Shown in pieces: positions 25,497-33,555 of a DNA stretch of 64,000 nucleotides. The position numbers were made by a program, and so were the translations under genes. The notes under the pieces were generated by a model, which saw only the letters and a program-made list of their open reading frames with translations, was not told the origin of the DNA and made no database searches. The stretch spans positions 310,001 to 374,000 of the forward strand of contig JAIPJS010000004.1 of NCBI GenBank assembly GCA_021734025.1. Direction: 5' to 3'. The stretch is from Candidatus Neomarinimicrobiota bacterium. GTDB taxonomy: Bacteria; Fidelibacterota; JAANXI01. Within the stretch, counting starts at the first letter, position 1, and each line of letters opens with the position of its first letter.

Positions 25497-27683
25497 TCAG
25501 TACCTCAATACGATTCCAAAAGACGGGATCAGCGGCAGTCCGGTAACCGTGCCACCGTTTTCATCCTGAGACTGCGTTTGGTTGTAGTAATAATCATACC
25601 ACTGGTATCGCAGGATATTTTGTGTATTAAACAGGTTCATTACCTGGAAATTGAACTGATACTCTAACGGTCCCCAGGTGCCGCGCTTTTTTAAACCCAG
25701 GTCCATCCGAAAATATCCTGGAAGCCGCTCCGAGTTTTGTTCACCAGGTTTATAAATAACAGTCAGACTGTCCTCCGAACCGCCATGAAACGGATTTTGA
25801 AACCGAAGATATTTCTCTACGACAGGAGTGTAGGGTGTACCGCTGTGATACAATATCCGGGAGTTTAGCGCAATGTCATCCGTGATATTCCAGTTGAACA
25901 GCGCATTTATATTGAATGGAACATCCCAGTCCGGATTAAACGAATTCCCGGAAAACTCTACGGTATTCTGCTGAACCGCCCCTGAGAGCTGATAGGTGAA
26001 GGTGCCCAGCCCCTTCTTCAGATAAAAATCCAAACCTATAGCGCCGCCTGTTCCGTATTCAAATTCCGGGAACTGTGCATTCCGGTAAATCTGCGGTACG
26101 TCGTGGAAATACCGTCGATACGCTTCCACATTCAGGCTGTAATACCGATTCAGTTTTTTAGAGTATCCCAGCGAGATTGTGAGCGCCCTGGATGCCCGCT
26201 GGGTCGGGAAAACCGGTGCATTCACGCTGCCTTCTCTCGTCTCGGCGCCCTGGGAAAAATTCTGATGGTACACTCCGGCAGCTAATTTGAAAAATGAGTC
26301 TTCCGTACGGCGCCACTTGATGTTCAACCTGGGCGAAAAGGGCTCAACTGACCGCCAGTGGTCCCAAATAACGCCACCGGAAACGAGAAGCTTCGGCGTG
26401 ATGGTGATTTCATCCTGAAAGTAAATCCCGTAGAGATATTCCCGGTAGTTATACTGGAAAACTGTTGGAATATCAGGATAAAATACTCGCTCAAGCGTAT
26501 AATCGCCGTTCCAATTATAAGACAGATGTTTATTGGTCAGATAAAATCCCACATGCACCACCTGCTTCCCGTACGGCTGGATCACGTCCGCCCGCAGAAT
26601 GATATCCCTCAAGCTATTATCAACGGAGTATGCGTCCTCGCTGTACATTTCGAGATAATTCCGGCTGACCGCCAATGAAACACGACTGTGCTGAGAAGAG
26701 GTATTATATTCCATCTGGAGGGCGCCAGCCTGATTGCCCCATCGGTTTACCAGAGATCCGGGTGATTTATCCAGGAGATCCTGCAGAGAATTCAGCCCGG
26801 GCCGAAAGCGATCCTGACTAAAATAGCCCCAGGCTCTCAGCTGAAGCGCCTCCGTAAACTTGTGGACGAACTTCAGGTTGGTGTCATAGAAATAATACGG
26901 TAAATCTGCTCCCAGTATTTGGGACATTAGATCCAGATAAGAGCGTCTTGCCGAAACCAGAACGGCCTCATCCTTCCAACTCCGGGTAACTGTCGCCCCG
27001 GAGGACACCAGGCTCAGATTTGCAATTGTCACGTCCCCGGACCAGGGATCTCTGGTACGGATATCGATAATACTGCTGAGTCGCCCGGAATACCGCACGG
27101 GAAACTCCGCCGGATACACATTGAAGCTCTCCAGCGCCCAGATATTAAAGCTGCCGAACAACCCGAACAGGTGATACGGATTGTAAATCGGGACTCCGTC
27201 CAGCAGAATACGATTCTGGTCCGAAGCGCCGCCACGAACGTACAGGTTTCCGGTTAAATCATTCGTCTGGATGATTCCGGGGAGTGACGTGATTGTCGTA
27301 AATACATCCGGCTCGGCTATGGAAGTAATATTCTGTGCGGTATACGGTGTCGCACGGTATTGAGTGTTTAAATACGGGCTCTGGCTCTCCTCTTCCACCA
27401 CGATGCCGCCGCGCATCCTGACCGGTTCAACGTCCAAAGTAATATTCAACGATACTTCTTCGCCTGCAGTAATCGGAAGGGTGCGCGTTTCCAGGCGATA
27501 CCCGATCCGGTTAAAAAAGACGGTATACTCGCCTGGTGGGACCTCAATTTGAAAATGGCCCGCCTGATCGGTCGAGCTGCCAAACGGTGAATCCGGGATC
27601 CAGACATTGGTGCCGGGTAACGGTTTGCCCAGAGAATCGGTCACCTCCCCGGTAATAGTTGCCGGCGACTGTGCTAGCCCCAC
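25497..27683 (-). CDS. TonB-dependent outer-membrane receptor with carboxypeptidase-regulatory-like N-terminal domain
   Basis: A 728-residue receptor as read from GTG 27683. Residues about 6-80 form a carboxypeptidase-D regulatory-like domain (GEVTDSLGKPLPGTNVWI, QAGHFQIEVPPGEYTVFF). The plug domain follows (FTTITSLPGIIQTNDLTGNLYVRGGASDQNRILLDGVPIYNPYHLFG), and then a 22-strand-type barrel ending in FGIVLRY. It should import or bind a ligand with TonB energy. The start is odd: reading further upstream in frame gives a good signal peptide (FAHFGIVGVLYLLCIAPVGLAQ) from about 27761, but no ATG, GTG or TTG exists there before an in-frame TAA. The true start may be a rare codon (ATA/ATT), or the sequence may contain an error. 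DUF4249 follows by one base. Confidence 0.9.
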   Translation of the reverse strand: MGLAQSPATITGEVTDSLGKPLPGTNVWIPDSPFGSSTDQAGHFQIEVPPGEYTVFFNRIGYRLETRTLPITAGEEVSLNITLDVEPVRMRGGIVVEEESQSPYLNTQYRATPYTAQNITSIAEPDVFTTITSLPGIIQTNDLTGNLYVRGGASDQNRILLDGVPIYNPYHLFGLFGSFNIWALESFNVYPAEFPVRYSGRLSSIIDIRTRDPWSGDVTIANLSLVSSGATVTRSWKDEAVLVSARRSYLDLMSQILGADLPYYFYDTNLKFVHKFTEALQLRAWGYFSQDRFRPGLNSLQDLLDKSPGSLVNRWGNQAGALQMEYNTSSQHSRVSLAVSRNYLEMYSEDAYSVDNSLRDIILRADVIQPYGKQVVHVGFYLTNKHLSYNWNGDYTLERVFYPDIPTVFQYNYREYLYGIYFQDEITITPKLLVSGGVIWDHWRSVEPFSPRLNIKWRRTEDSFFKLAAGVYHQNFSQGAETREGSVNAPVFPTQRASRALTISLGYSKKLNRYYSLNVEAYRRYFHDVPQIYRNAQFPEFEYGTGGAIGLDFYLKKGLGTFTYQLSGAVQQNTVEFSGNSFNPDWDVPFNINALFNWNITDDIALNSRILYHSGTPYTPVVEKYLRFQNPFHGGSEDSLTVIYKPGEQNSERLPGYFRMDLGLKKRGTWGPLEYQFNFQVMNLFNTQNILRYQWYDYYYNQTQSQDENGGTVTGLPLIPSFGIVLRY

Positions 27684-27954
27684 CGGCGCAATGCAGAGAA
27701 GGTAGAGTACACCGACGATTCCGAAATGAGCAAATATACGAATAGTAGATTGCCTGCTTATGAGTGAGCCAACAGAAAAATCATCGCTTATATGGAATAT
27801 ATAAGTGGCAAATTTCTGATCAATAAAAAGATTTTACTTTTGCTTGCCATTCACTCATCTCCTTAATCGAGAATTTATTGAATTTTTTTGATCTGTTCCT
27901 CCTGCTGCAATCCATCTTGATTGCCAACGCAGGCTTGTCTACCTTTTCTCATCT

Positions 27955-29004
27955 ATGGAATCAAACGAACCAATCGAACTGATCCAGTACAGTCATGGCG
28001 CCGGGTGAGCATGTAAACTGAGTCCTTCGGACCTGTCGCAGGTGCTGCGATTGCTCCCGGAAGTCGATGATCCCAATGTCCTGGTGGATTTCGCCACCAG
28101 TGACGACGCCGCCGTATATCGCCAACCGGACGGCTCCCTGCTAATCGCATCTCTGGACTTTTTTACGCCCATCGTGAATGATCCGTACGACTTTGGCGCC
28201 ATCGCCGCCGCCAATGCCCTCAGCGATATTTACGCCATGGGTGCTGAGCCGATGTTTGCCCTGAATATCATCGGCTTTCCCAAGAATGAGCTGCCATTGG
28301 AAGTCCTGAGCGAGATACTCCGGGGCGGCAGCGATATTGCCAGCGAAGCGGGTATTTTTGTCCTGGGCGGACACAGCATTGACGACAAGGAACCTAAATA
28401 TGGGATGGTGGTCATCGGCCGGATACCGGACGAAATCAGCATTCTGCGGAATACCGGCAGCCGCGCGGGCGACTCACTCATCCTGACCAAACCGTTGGGT
28501 ACGGGTATCCTGAATACTGCTATTAAGCACAGGGTGTTGGACGAGTCCGAGGTTCAGGATATGATTCACGTAATGAAGTCGCTGAACAGAGATGCCGCTG
28601 AATTAGCCAGCCAATATGGCGCAAACGCGGTAACGGACGTCACCGGATACGGCCTGGTCGGCCACCTGAAGGAAATGCTGTCGGATGGCAACACTTCGGC
28701 CGCACTGAATATCGATAAGTTACCCGTTTTTGACCGTGTGATGGATCTCATCGATAAGGGTGAAGTCCCAGGCGGAACACGCCGAAATCTGCAATCCGCC
28801 GGGGAAAGCATCGATTTTGGCTCATTGACCGAGAGTCAAAAACTCCTGGTAGCCGATGCCCAGACCTCCGGTGGCCTGCTTATCAGTCTCCCGGCGATAA
28901 ACGCCGACACATTCGTCCGGGAAATGCATGACCGGGGACATACCGCCACCACCATCATTGGACGTATGGAACAGGCCGGATCGCATCCAATCATATTCCG
29001 GTAA
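27955..29004 (+). CDS. selD: Selenide, water dikinase (selenophosphate synthase), selenoprotein with Sec at residue 18
   Basis: Makes selenophosphate from selenide and ATP, the selenium donor for selenocysteine. With the TGA at 28006-28008 read as selenocysteine, the 349-residue protein starts MESNEPIELIQYSHGAGUAC and continues KLSPSDL. This is the family's catalytic segment, in which E. coli has GAGCGCK. Cys20 and Lys21 follow the Sec as expected. Downstream are the AIR-synthase-like ATP-binding features: DDAAVY, SLDFFTPIVNDPYDFGAIAAANALSDIYAMGAEP, GHSIDDKEP, and TDVTGYGLVGHLKEM. The total length matches SelD (about 345-350). A conventional reading would stop after 17 codons, or start at GTG 28042 and lose the active site. 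No strong ribosome site precedes the ATG. Confidence 0.93.
28009..28045 (+). promoter_or_regulatory. Candidate bacterial SECIS region after the selD UGA
   Basis: Bacterial SECIS hairpins lie within the coding sequence just after the UGA. Here GTCC-TTC-GGAC (28022-28032) and ACCTG-TCG-CAGGT (28031-28043) can form small stems 14-35 bases after the UGA. They overlap by two bases, so only one or a merged form can exist at once. The exact SelB-binding fold is inferred and not modelled. Confidence 0.5.
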
Positions 29005-29113
29005 TACCGGTCCCGGGTCCGGAGTATACTTATTTATGCATTTTGAACTGTCTTACCCAATAGTTACCATTATTTATTGCTAATTACCCGGCATAAAGAA
29101 GGGAGTTCTATCG

Positions 29114-31552
29114 ATGAGCACATCCGAAATTCAGAAATTAACAGCAGAACAACTCACCAGTCACATTTCGACCGATCAATTCTCTTTTGAATCCACCATT
29201 GAAGTTGAATCTCTGGAAGATGTCATCGGCCAGGATCGGGCCGTCAGGGCGCTGGAGTTCGGCCTCAATGTGGAGAACAAGTCCTACAATATATTTGTTA
29301 CCGGCATGAGCGGGACGGGCAAGGCCACGCTGGTGAAGCGTCTCCTGGAGGAAAAAAGCGCTGATGAGCCGGTGCCGGATGACTGGTTGATGGTAAACAA
29401 TTTCGAGGATTCCTACAGACCAATTTCATTTCCGTTACCCTTTGGAGAAGGTGTTGAGTTTTCCCGGAAAATGGATCAACTCATCGAGAATTTGAAAAAC
29501 GAAATGCCCCGGGCATTTGAGACCGAGGATTACCAGGAAAAACGATCCAGGATTATGGAAGAGTTCCAGCAGAAAAAGCGCGAAAAAATCAACGAACTGG
29601 AGGAGGAAGCCCGGGAACACGACATCCAGATTCAATCGACAAACGCCGGATTCCAGACTATCCCGATGGTCAACGATAATCCCATCGATCAGGAAACCTA
29701 CAACAATTTAGAGGACGATATCAGGCAACAGGTGGACGAAAACATCGACTACGTACAGCGGGAAATCCAGTCCACAATGCAGGATATCAACAAGCTGGAA
29801 AAGGAATTCCAGGAAAAAATTAAGGAGCTGAATAAAGAAGTCACGTTGTTCGTGGTTGGTCACCGCATTGACAATCTGAAAGAGGAGTATGCGGATCACG
29901 AAGAAGTCGGCGAGTATCTGGAAGCGGTTAAGGCGGATATTATCGAGAATGTCAGCGATTTTACCCAGGCGGCCCAGGGTGACGGCGGACAACAACAGCA
30001 GTTAATGGCGATGCTCGGACAGCAACAAGACGGCGAGCCGGATTTTACCAAATACAAGGTTAATGTCCTCGTCGATAACACTAAAACCGAGGGTGCACCT
30101 GTTATCGAGGAGATCAATCCCACCTATAACAACATCTTTGGCAGGATGGAAAAACGAGCCAAGTTTGGTGCGGTATATTCGGACTTTACCATGGTTCAGC
30201 CGGGGTCGCTGTTGCGCGCGAACGGCGGGTATTTGATTTTGGATATTGAAGGAGTGCTAACTAATCCCTTCGTCTGGGATACACTGAAACGGTCGCTTCG
30301 CAACCAGGAAGTCCGAATAGAAGATGTGCAGGAACAGCTGGGATATGTTACCGTGAGCAGCCTGAAGCCGGAGCCGATTCCACTGGATGTGAAGGTTATC
30401 CTTATTGGTCGCCGGGAAATCTTTGACTTGCTGCTGGCATACGACGAACAGTTTGAGAAAACATTTAAAGTCAGGGCGGATTTTGACCATGAAACTGATA
30501 ATGAAGCCGAAGCCATTGCCCAGTATGTTCAGTTTATTTCACGGGTCTGCCGGGAGGAGAACCTCTGTCATTTTTCGCCGGACGGTGTGGCGGCGCTTAT
30601 CGAAATCAGCCAGCGGGCTGTGAGTGATCAGAAAAAGCTTTCACTGCGATTCGGCAAGGTCGTGGAACTGATGACCGAGGCCAATTACTGGTGCAACCAA
30701 AATGGAACTGATTTAATTGGCCGGGACGAGGTGAAAACTGCCTTCAGGGAACGGCGCTACCGCAGCAGCATGGCAGAAGAAAAAGTCCGCGACCAGGTGC
30801 TGCGTGATATCAAAATGATTGATACTCAGGGCGTGGAAATTGGTCAGGTAAACGCACTGGCGGTGTATCAGATTGGGGATTTTGCCTTTGGACAGCCGTC
30901 TAAAATCACCGCCGAGTGTTATATGGGCAAGGATGGTATCATCAATATTGAACGAAACGCCAAACTCAGCGGCAAAATTCACGATAAAGGGGTGGAGATA
31001 CTCTCTGGCTGGCTCGGAAAGCAGTTTGCCCAGGACTTCCCACTGAATATTAACATCAGCATCACCTTTGAACAGTCCTACGGCGGCGTGGATGGCGACA
31101 GTGCTTCATCAACCGAAGCGTACGCAATTCTCAGTAGCCTGGCCAGGGTGCCCATTAGCCAAAAATTTGCTGTCACCGGCTCAGTGAATCAGAAGGGCGA
31201 AGTCCAGGCCATTGGCGGCGTAAACCAAAAGATTGAAGGTTTCTTCGATATCTGTAAAGAGCGGGGACTTACCGGTGATCAGGGGGTGCTGATTCCACGC
31301 GCCAACGTGGAGCATCTGATGCTGAAATCCGAGGTCATTGACGCCATCGAATCCGGCGAATTCCACATCTACCCGGTGGAACATATCAGCCAGGGCATCG
31401 AAATCCTGACCGGAATGGAAGCCGGTGACGCTGATGGAAACGGTGCCTATCCGGAAAACACTATCTACGGCAAAGCAAAAACCCGGCTGGAAGAATATGT
31501 GAAGCGATCGTTCGAGCTGCGCAAGAAATATGGAGGGAACGAAGAGGGTTAA
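29114..31552 (+). CDS. LonB-type ATP-dependent protease (AAA_32, S16)
   Basis: An 812-residue ATP-dependent serine protease of the LonB-like group. The N-terminal half is the AAA-type ATPase with Walker A GMSGTGKATLVKRLL and a coiled-coil insert rich in Glu/Lys/Gln (about residues 130-280). The proteolytic domain is C-terminal: catalytic Ser663 in YGGVDGDSASSTEAY and Lys706 in GGVNQKIEGF, 43 residues apart as in E. coli Lon. Absence of the LAN substrate domain and the AAA_32 type core separate it from classic LonA. It degrades damaged or regulatory proteins in the cytoplasm. The ribosome site AGGGAG (29100-29105) is good. It lies 109 bases after selD, possibly co-transcribed. A 59-bp two-hairpin repeat follows the stop by 7 bases. 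Confidence 0.92.
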   Translation: MSTSEIQKLTAEQLTSHISTDQFSFESTIEVESLEDVIGQDRAVRALEFGLNVENKSYNIFVTGMSGTGKATLVKRLLEEKSADEPVPDDWLMVNNFEDSYRPISFPLPFGEGVEFSRKMDQLIENLKNEMPRAFETEDYQEKRSRIMEEFQQKKREKINELEEEAREHDIQIQSTNAGFQTIPMVNDNPIDQETYNNLEDDIRQQVDENIDYVQREIQSTMQDINKLEKEFQEKIKELNKEVTLFVVGHRIDNLKEEYADHEEVGEYLEAVKADIIENVSDFTQAAQGDGGQQQQLMAMLGQQQDGEPDFTKYKVNVLVDNTKTEGAPVIEEINPTYNNIFGRMEKRAKFGAVYSDFTMVQPGSLLRANGGYLILDIEGVLTNPFVWDTLKRSLRNQEVRIEDVQEQLGYVTVSSLKPEPIPLDVKVILIGRREIFDLLLAYDEQFEKTFKVRADFDHETDNEAEAIAQYVQFISRVCREENLCHFSPDGVAALIEISQRAVSDQKKLSLRFGKVVELMTEANYWCNQNGTDLIGRDEVKTAFRERRYRSSMAEEKVRDQVLRDIKMIDTQGVEIGQVNALAVYQIGDFAFGQPSKITAECYMGKDGIINIERNAKLSGKIHDKGVEILSGWLGKQFAQDFPLNINISITFEQSYGGVDGDSASSTEAYAILSSLARVPISQKFAVTGSVNQKGEVQAIGGVNQKIEGFFDICKERGLTGDQGVLIPRANVEHLMLKSEVIDAIESGEFHIYPVEHISQGIEILTGMEAGDADGNGAYPENTIYGKAKTRLEEYVKRSFELRKKYGGNEEG

Positions 31553-31559
31553 CAGTCAT

Positions 31560-31618
31560 CGCCGCGCAATAAGTTTGCGAGGCTTATAACTGTAGCCTTT
31601 GAATCTCATTCAAAGGCG
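31560..31618. repeat. 59-bp two-hairpin repeat, copy 2
   Basis: Lies between the convergent ends of the LonB gene and the DUF1684 gene. The left half contains CGCGCAATAAGTTTGCG; the right half is GCCTTTGAATCTCATTC plus AAAGGC, identical to copies 3 and 4. The end bases CGCC and GGCG are complementary. It may stop transcription from both sides, but there is no T-run. Confidence 0.85.
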
Positions 31619-31626
31619 TACTAAAA

Positions 31627-32256
31627 TCAATGGTGTTCATCTTTATATAGTAACTTTTCCCCCGCATCAACCGGAAAGTCGACTCGGTTTTCCATCGGCG
31701 GCATGGGACAGCTCCAGCGCTCATAGTCATACGCGCAATACGGATTGTATGCCTGATTAAAGTCGATTACGTATTTTCCCGATGCCTGCACCGGAATATC
31801 CAAATATCGCCCCCCACCATAGGTCATCTGGTTATTGGTTTCGTCGTAGAACGGAATAAAAAAGTACGGCTCGTGATCTGCACTGATTTGCAGCGGTTTG
31901 TATACCTGGAGAGTATCCGTATTTCCGTCGATGGTAAAATCAAAATTTCCCCAGCGAAGATAGTACTGTTCGCGATCCTTGGTCGTCGGCATGACAACCG
32001 TATCTTTGTCCGAATACTCAACGATATTAGTCGTAATCCGGTAATTCAGATCAATGGGAAAATAATTCAAGCCATCGAAATCATTTCGCTTGTTCTCCGG
32101 GATAGGAGAATTGGTGGCGGTGCTAAAATAGTCGTCCTTTTTCGTCCGGCTTTCCTGAATGGCTGTTCTGATATCAGCCTGGTTGGGTGAAGTCCCGCAG
32201 GATACCATGAAGATTGGAATGAGAATAAGTATTGATAATCGTAGCACGGAATTCAA
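31627..32256 (-). CDS. DUF1684 family lipoprotein
   Basis: A 209-residue exported lipoprotein: the signal LSILILIPIFMVSC ends in a lipobox cysteine, followed by GTSPNQ. The conserved DUF1684 blocks are present: KDDYFSTATNSPIPENKRNDFDGLNYFPID near the start, then the C-terminal TYGGGRYLDIP, IDFNQAYNPYCAYDYERWSCPMPP and ENRVDFPVDAGEKLL. The NPYCAY-x-CP motif is the most specific feature. The family has no proven function. It faces ychF across a divergent promoter gap (32257-32454). Confidence 0.88.
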   Translation of the reverse strand: MNSVLRLSILILIPIFMVSCGTSPNQADIRTAIQESRTKKDDYFSTATNSPIPENKRNDFDGLNYFPIDLNYRITTNIVEYSDKDTVVMPTTKDREQYYLRWGNFDFTIDGNTDTLQVYKPLQISADHEPYFFIPFYDETNNQMTYGGGRYLDIPVQASGKYVIDFNQAYNPYCAYDYERWSCPMPPMENRVDFPVDAGEKLLYKDEHH

Positions 32257-32454
32257 TAATACCTCCCCCTGTAATTGATTCGATGTGCTTCCCGGGTTTC
32301 ATTTTGAATTTAAAAATCAATGGGGAAAATAAAGATATCAATTTTACCCCCGATGTTGTGTACGGATGTTGAATATCTTTGTTTCCCATCCCCTGAAAAT
32401 TTTATAATATTCAGGATTGACAATTTTAAAGGAAAAAGGAGATACAAAAATTAT

Positions 32455-33555
32455 ATGGGCTTTCAATGTGGAATAGTCGGGTTACCCAATGTCGGGAAAT
32501 CCACCATTTTTAATGCACTGACCTCCACGGAGGTCCCGGCGGAAAATTACCCCTTCTGTACCGTTGAACCGAACGTTGGGGTGGTTCCCGTTCCCGATCC
32601 ACGGCTGGACCGATTGTACGAAATCTATCAGCCGGCGGAAAAAATCCCCACGACTCTGGAGTTTTTAGATATTGCTGGCCTGGTCAAGGGAGCCAGTAAA
32701 GGGGAGGGTTTAGGGAACCAATTCCTGGCCCAAATCCGGCAGGTCGATGCCGTCGCGCATATCGTACGGTGCTTCGATGACGGTAATATCACGCATGTTG
32801 GTGGCAAAGTGGACCCGGCGGGCGATATCGAAACCATCAATACAGAACTGTACCTGCGGGATATGGAATCCCTGCAAAAACAGATCGACAGGCTGGAAAA
32901 ACCGGCAAAAACCGGAAATAAAGAGGCTATCACCAAACTGGACCTGTTTCAACGAGTCTACGAACATCTGTCTGACGGAAATCCCGTCCGGAATATGTCA
33001 CTTAAAGATTCAGAACGGGAATATTTACGGCCGCTGTTTCTGCTCACAGCCAAAAAGGTGCTCTACGTTGCCAATGTCAGTGAGGAAGAAATTCTCTCAG
33101 GCGAACCCAGTGAATATACCAAAGAAGTATTAGCGCACGCCGGCGATATTGGCGCAGAAGTCATCACCTTGTGCGGAAAGCTTGAGGCGGATATCGCTGC
33201 ACTTCCGGACGATGAAAAATCCGACTTCCTTGCAGAATATGGGTTAAAAGAACCCGGGCTCTTTAAACTGATCCGGGCCGGCTACCGCCTGCTCCATTTG
33301 ATCACCTTCTTTACGGCCGGAGACAAAGCCACAAGAGCATGGACAGTTCGGGAAGGTTCCAACGCCCCAGAAGCTGCCGGTGAAATTCACACCGATTTTC
33401 AGCGGGGATTTATTAAGGCCGAAGTCTTTCAGTTTGAAAAGATTGATGAATACGGCTCAGAGAAAGCACTGCGGGATGCGGGGCTCATTCGCCAGGAGGG
33501 GCGGGATTATGTGGTGCAGGACGGGGATGTGATATTCTTTCGGTTTAACGTTTAA
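32455..33555 (+). CDS. ychF: Obg-family GTPase/ATPase YchF (OLA1-like)
   Basis: A 366-residue cytoplasmic P-loop protein that binds ATP more tightly than GTP and associates with the ribosome. G1 is GLPNVGKSTIFNAL, the switch region carries NYPFCTVEPNVG, and G3 is DIAGLVKGASKGEGLGNQFL. A coiled-coil hairpin follows, and the C-terminal TGS domain ends AGLIRQEGRDYVVQDGDVIFFRFNV, as in E. coli YchF (363 residues). The ATG at 32455 is chosen because the family starts MGFQCGIVGLPNVGKS; AAGGAG lies about 13 bases upstream. Its stop overlaps the stop of the convergent S16-like gene by four bases (33552-33555). Confidence 0.96.
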   Translation: MGFQCGIVGLPNVGKSTIFNALTSTEVPAENYPFCTVEPNVGVVPVPDPRLDRLYEIYQPAEKIPTTLEFLDIAGLVKGASKGEGLGNQFLAQIRQVDAVAHIVRCFDDGNITHVGGKVDPAGDIETINTELYLRDMESLQKQIDRLEKPAKTGNKEAITKLDLFQRVYEHLSDGNPVRNMSLKDSEREYLRPLFLLTAKKVLYVANVSEEEILSGEPSEYTKEVLAHAGDIGAEVITLCGKLEADIAALPDDEKSDFLAEYGLKEPGLFKLIRAGYRLLHLITFFTAGDKATRAWTVREGSNAPEAAGEIHTDFQRGFIKAEVFQFEKIDEYGSEKALRDAGLIRQEGRDYVVQDGDVIFFRFNV

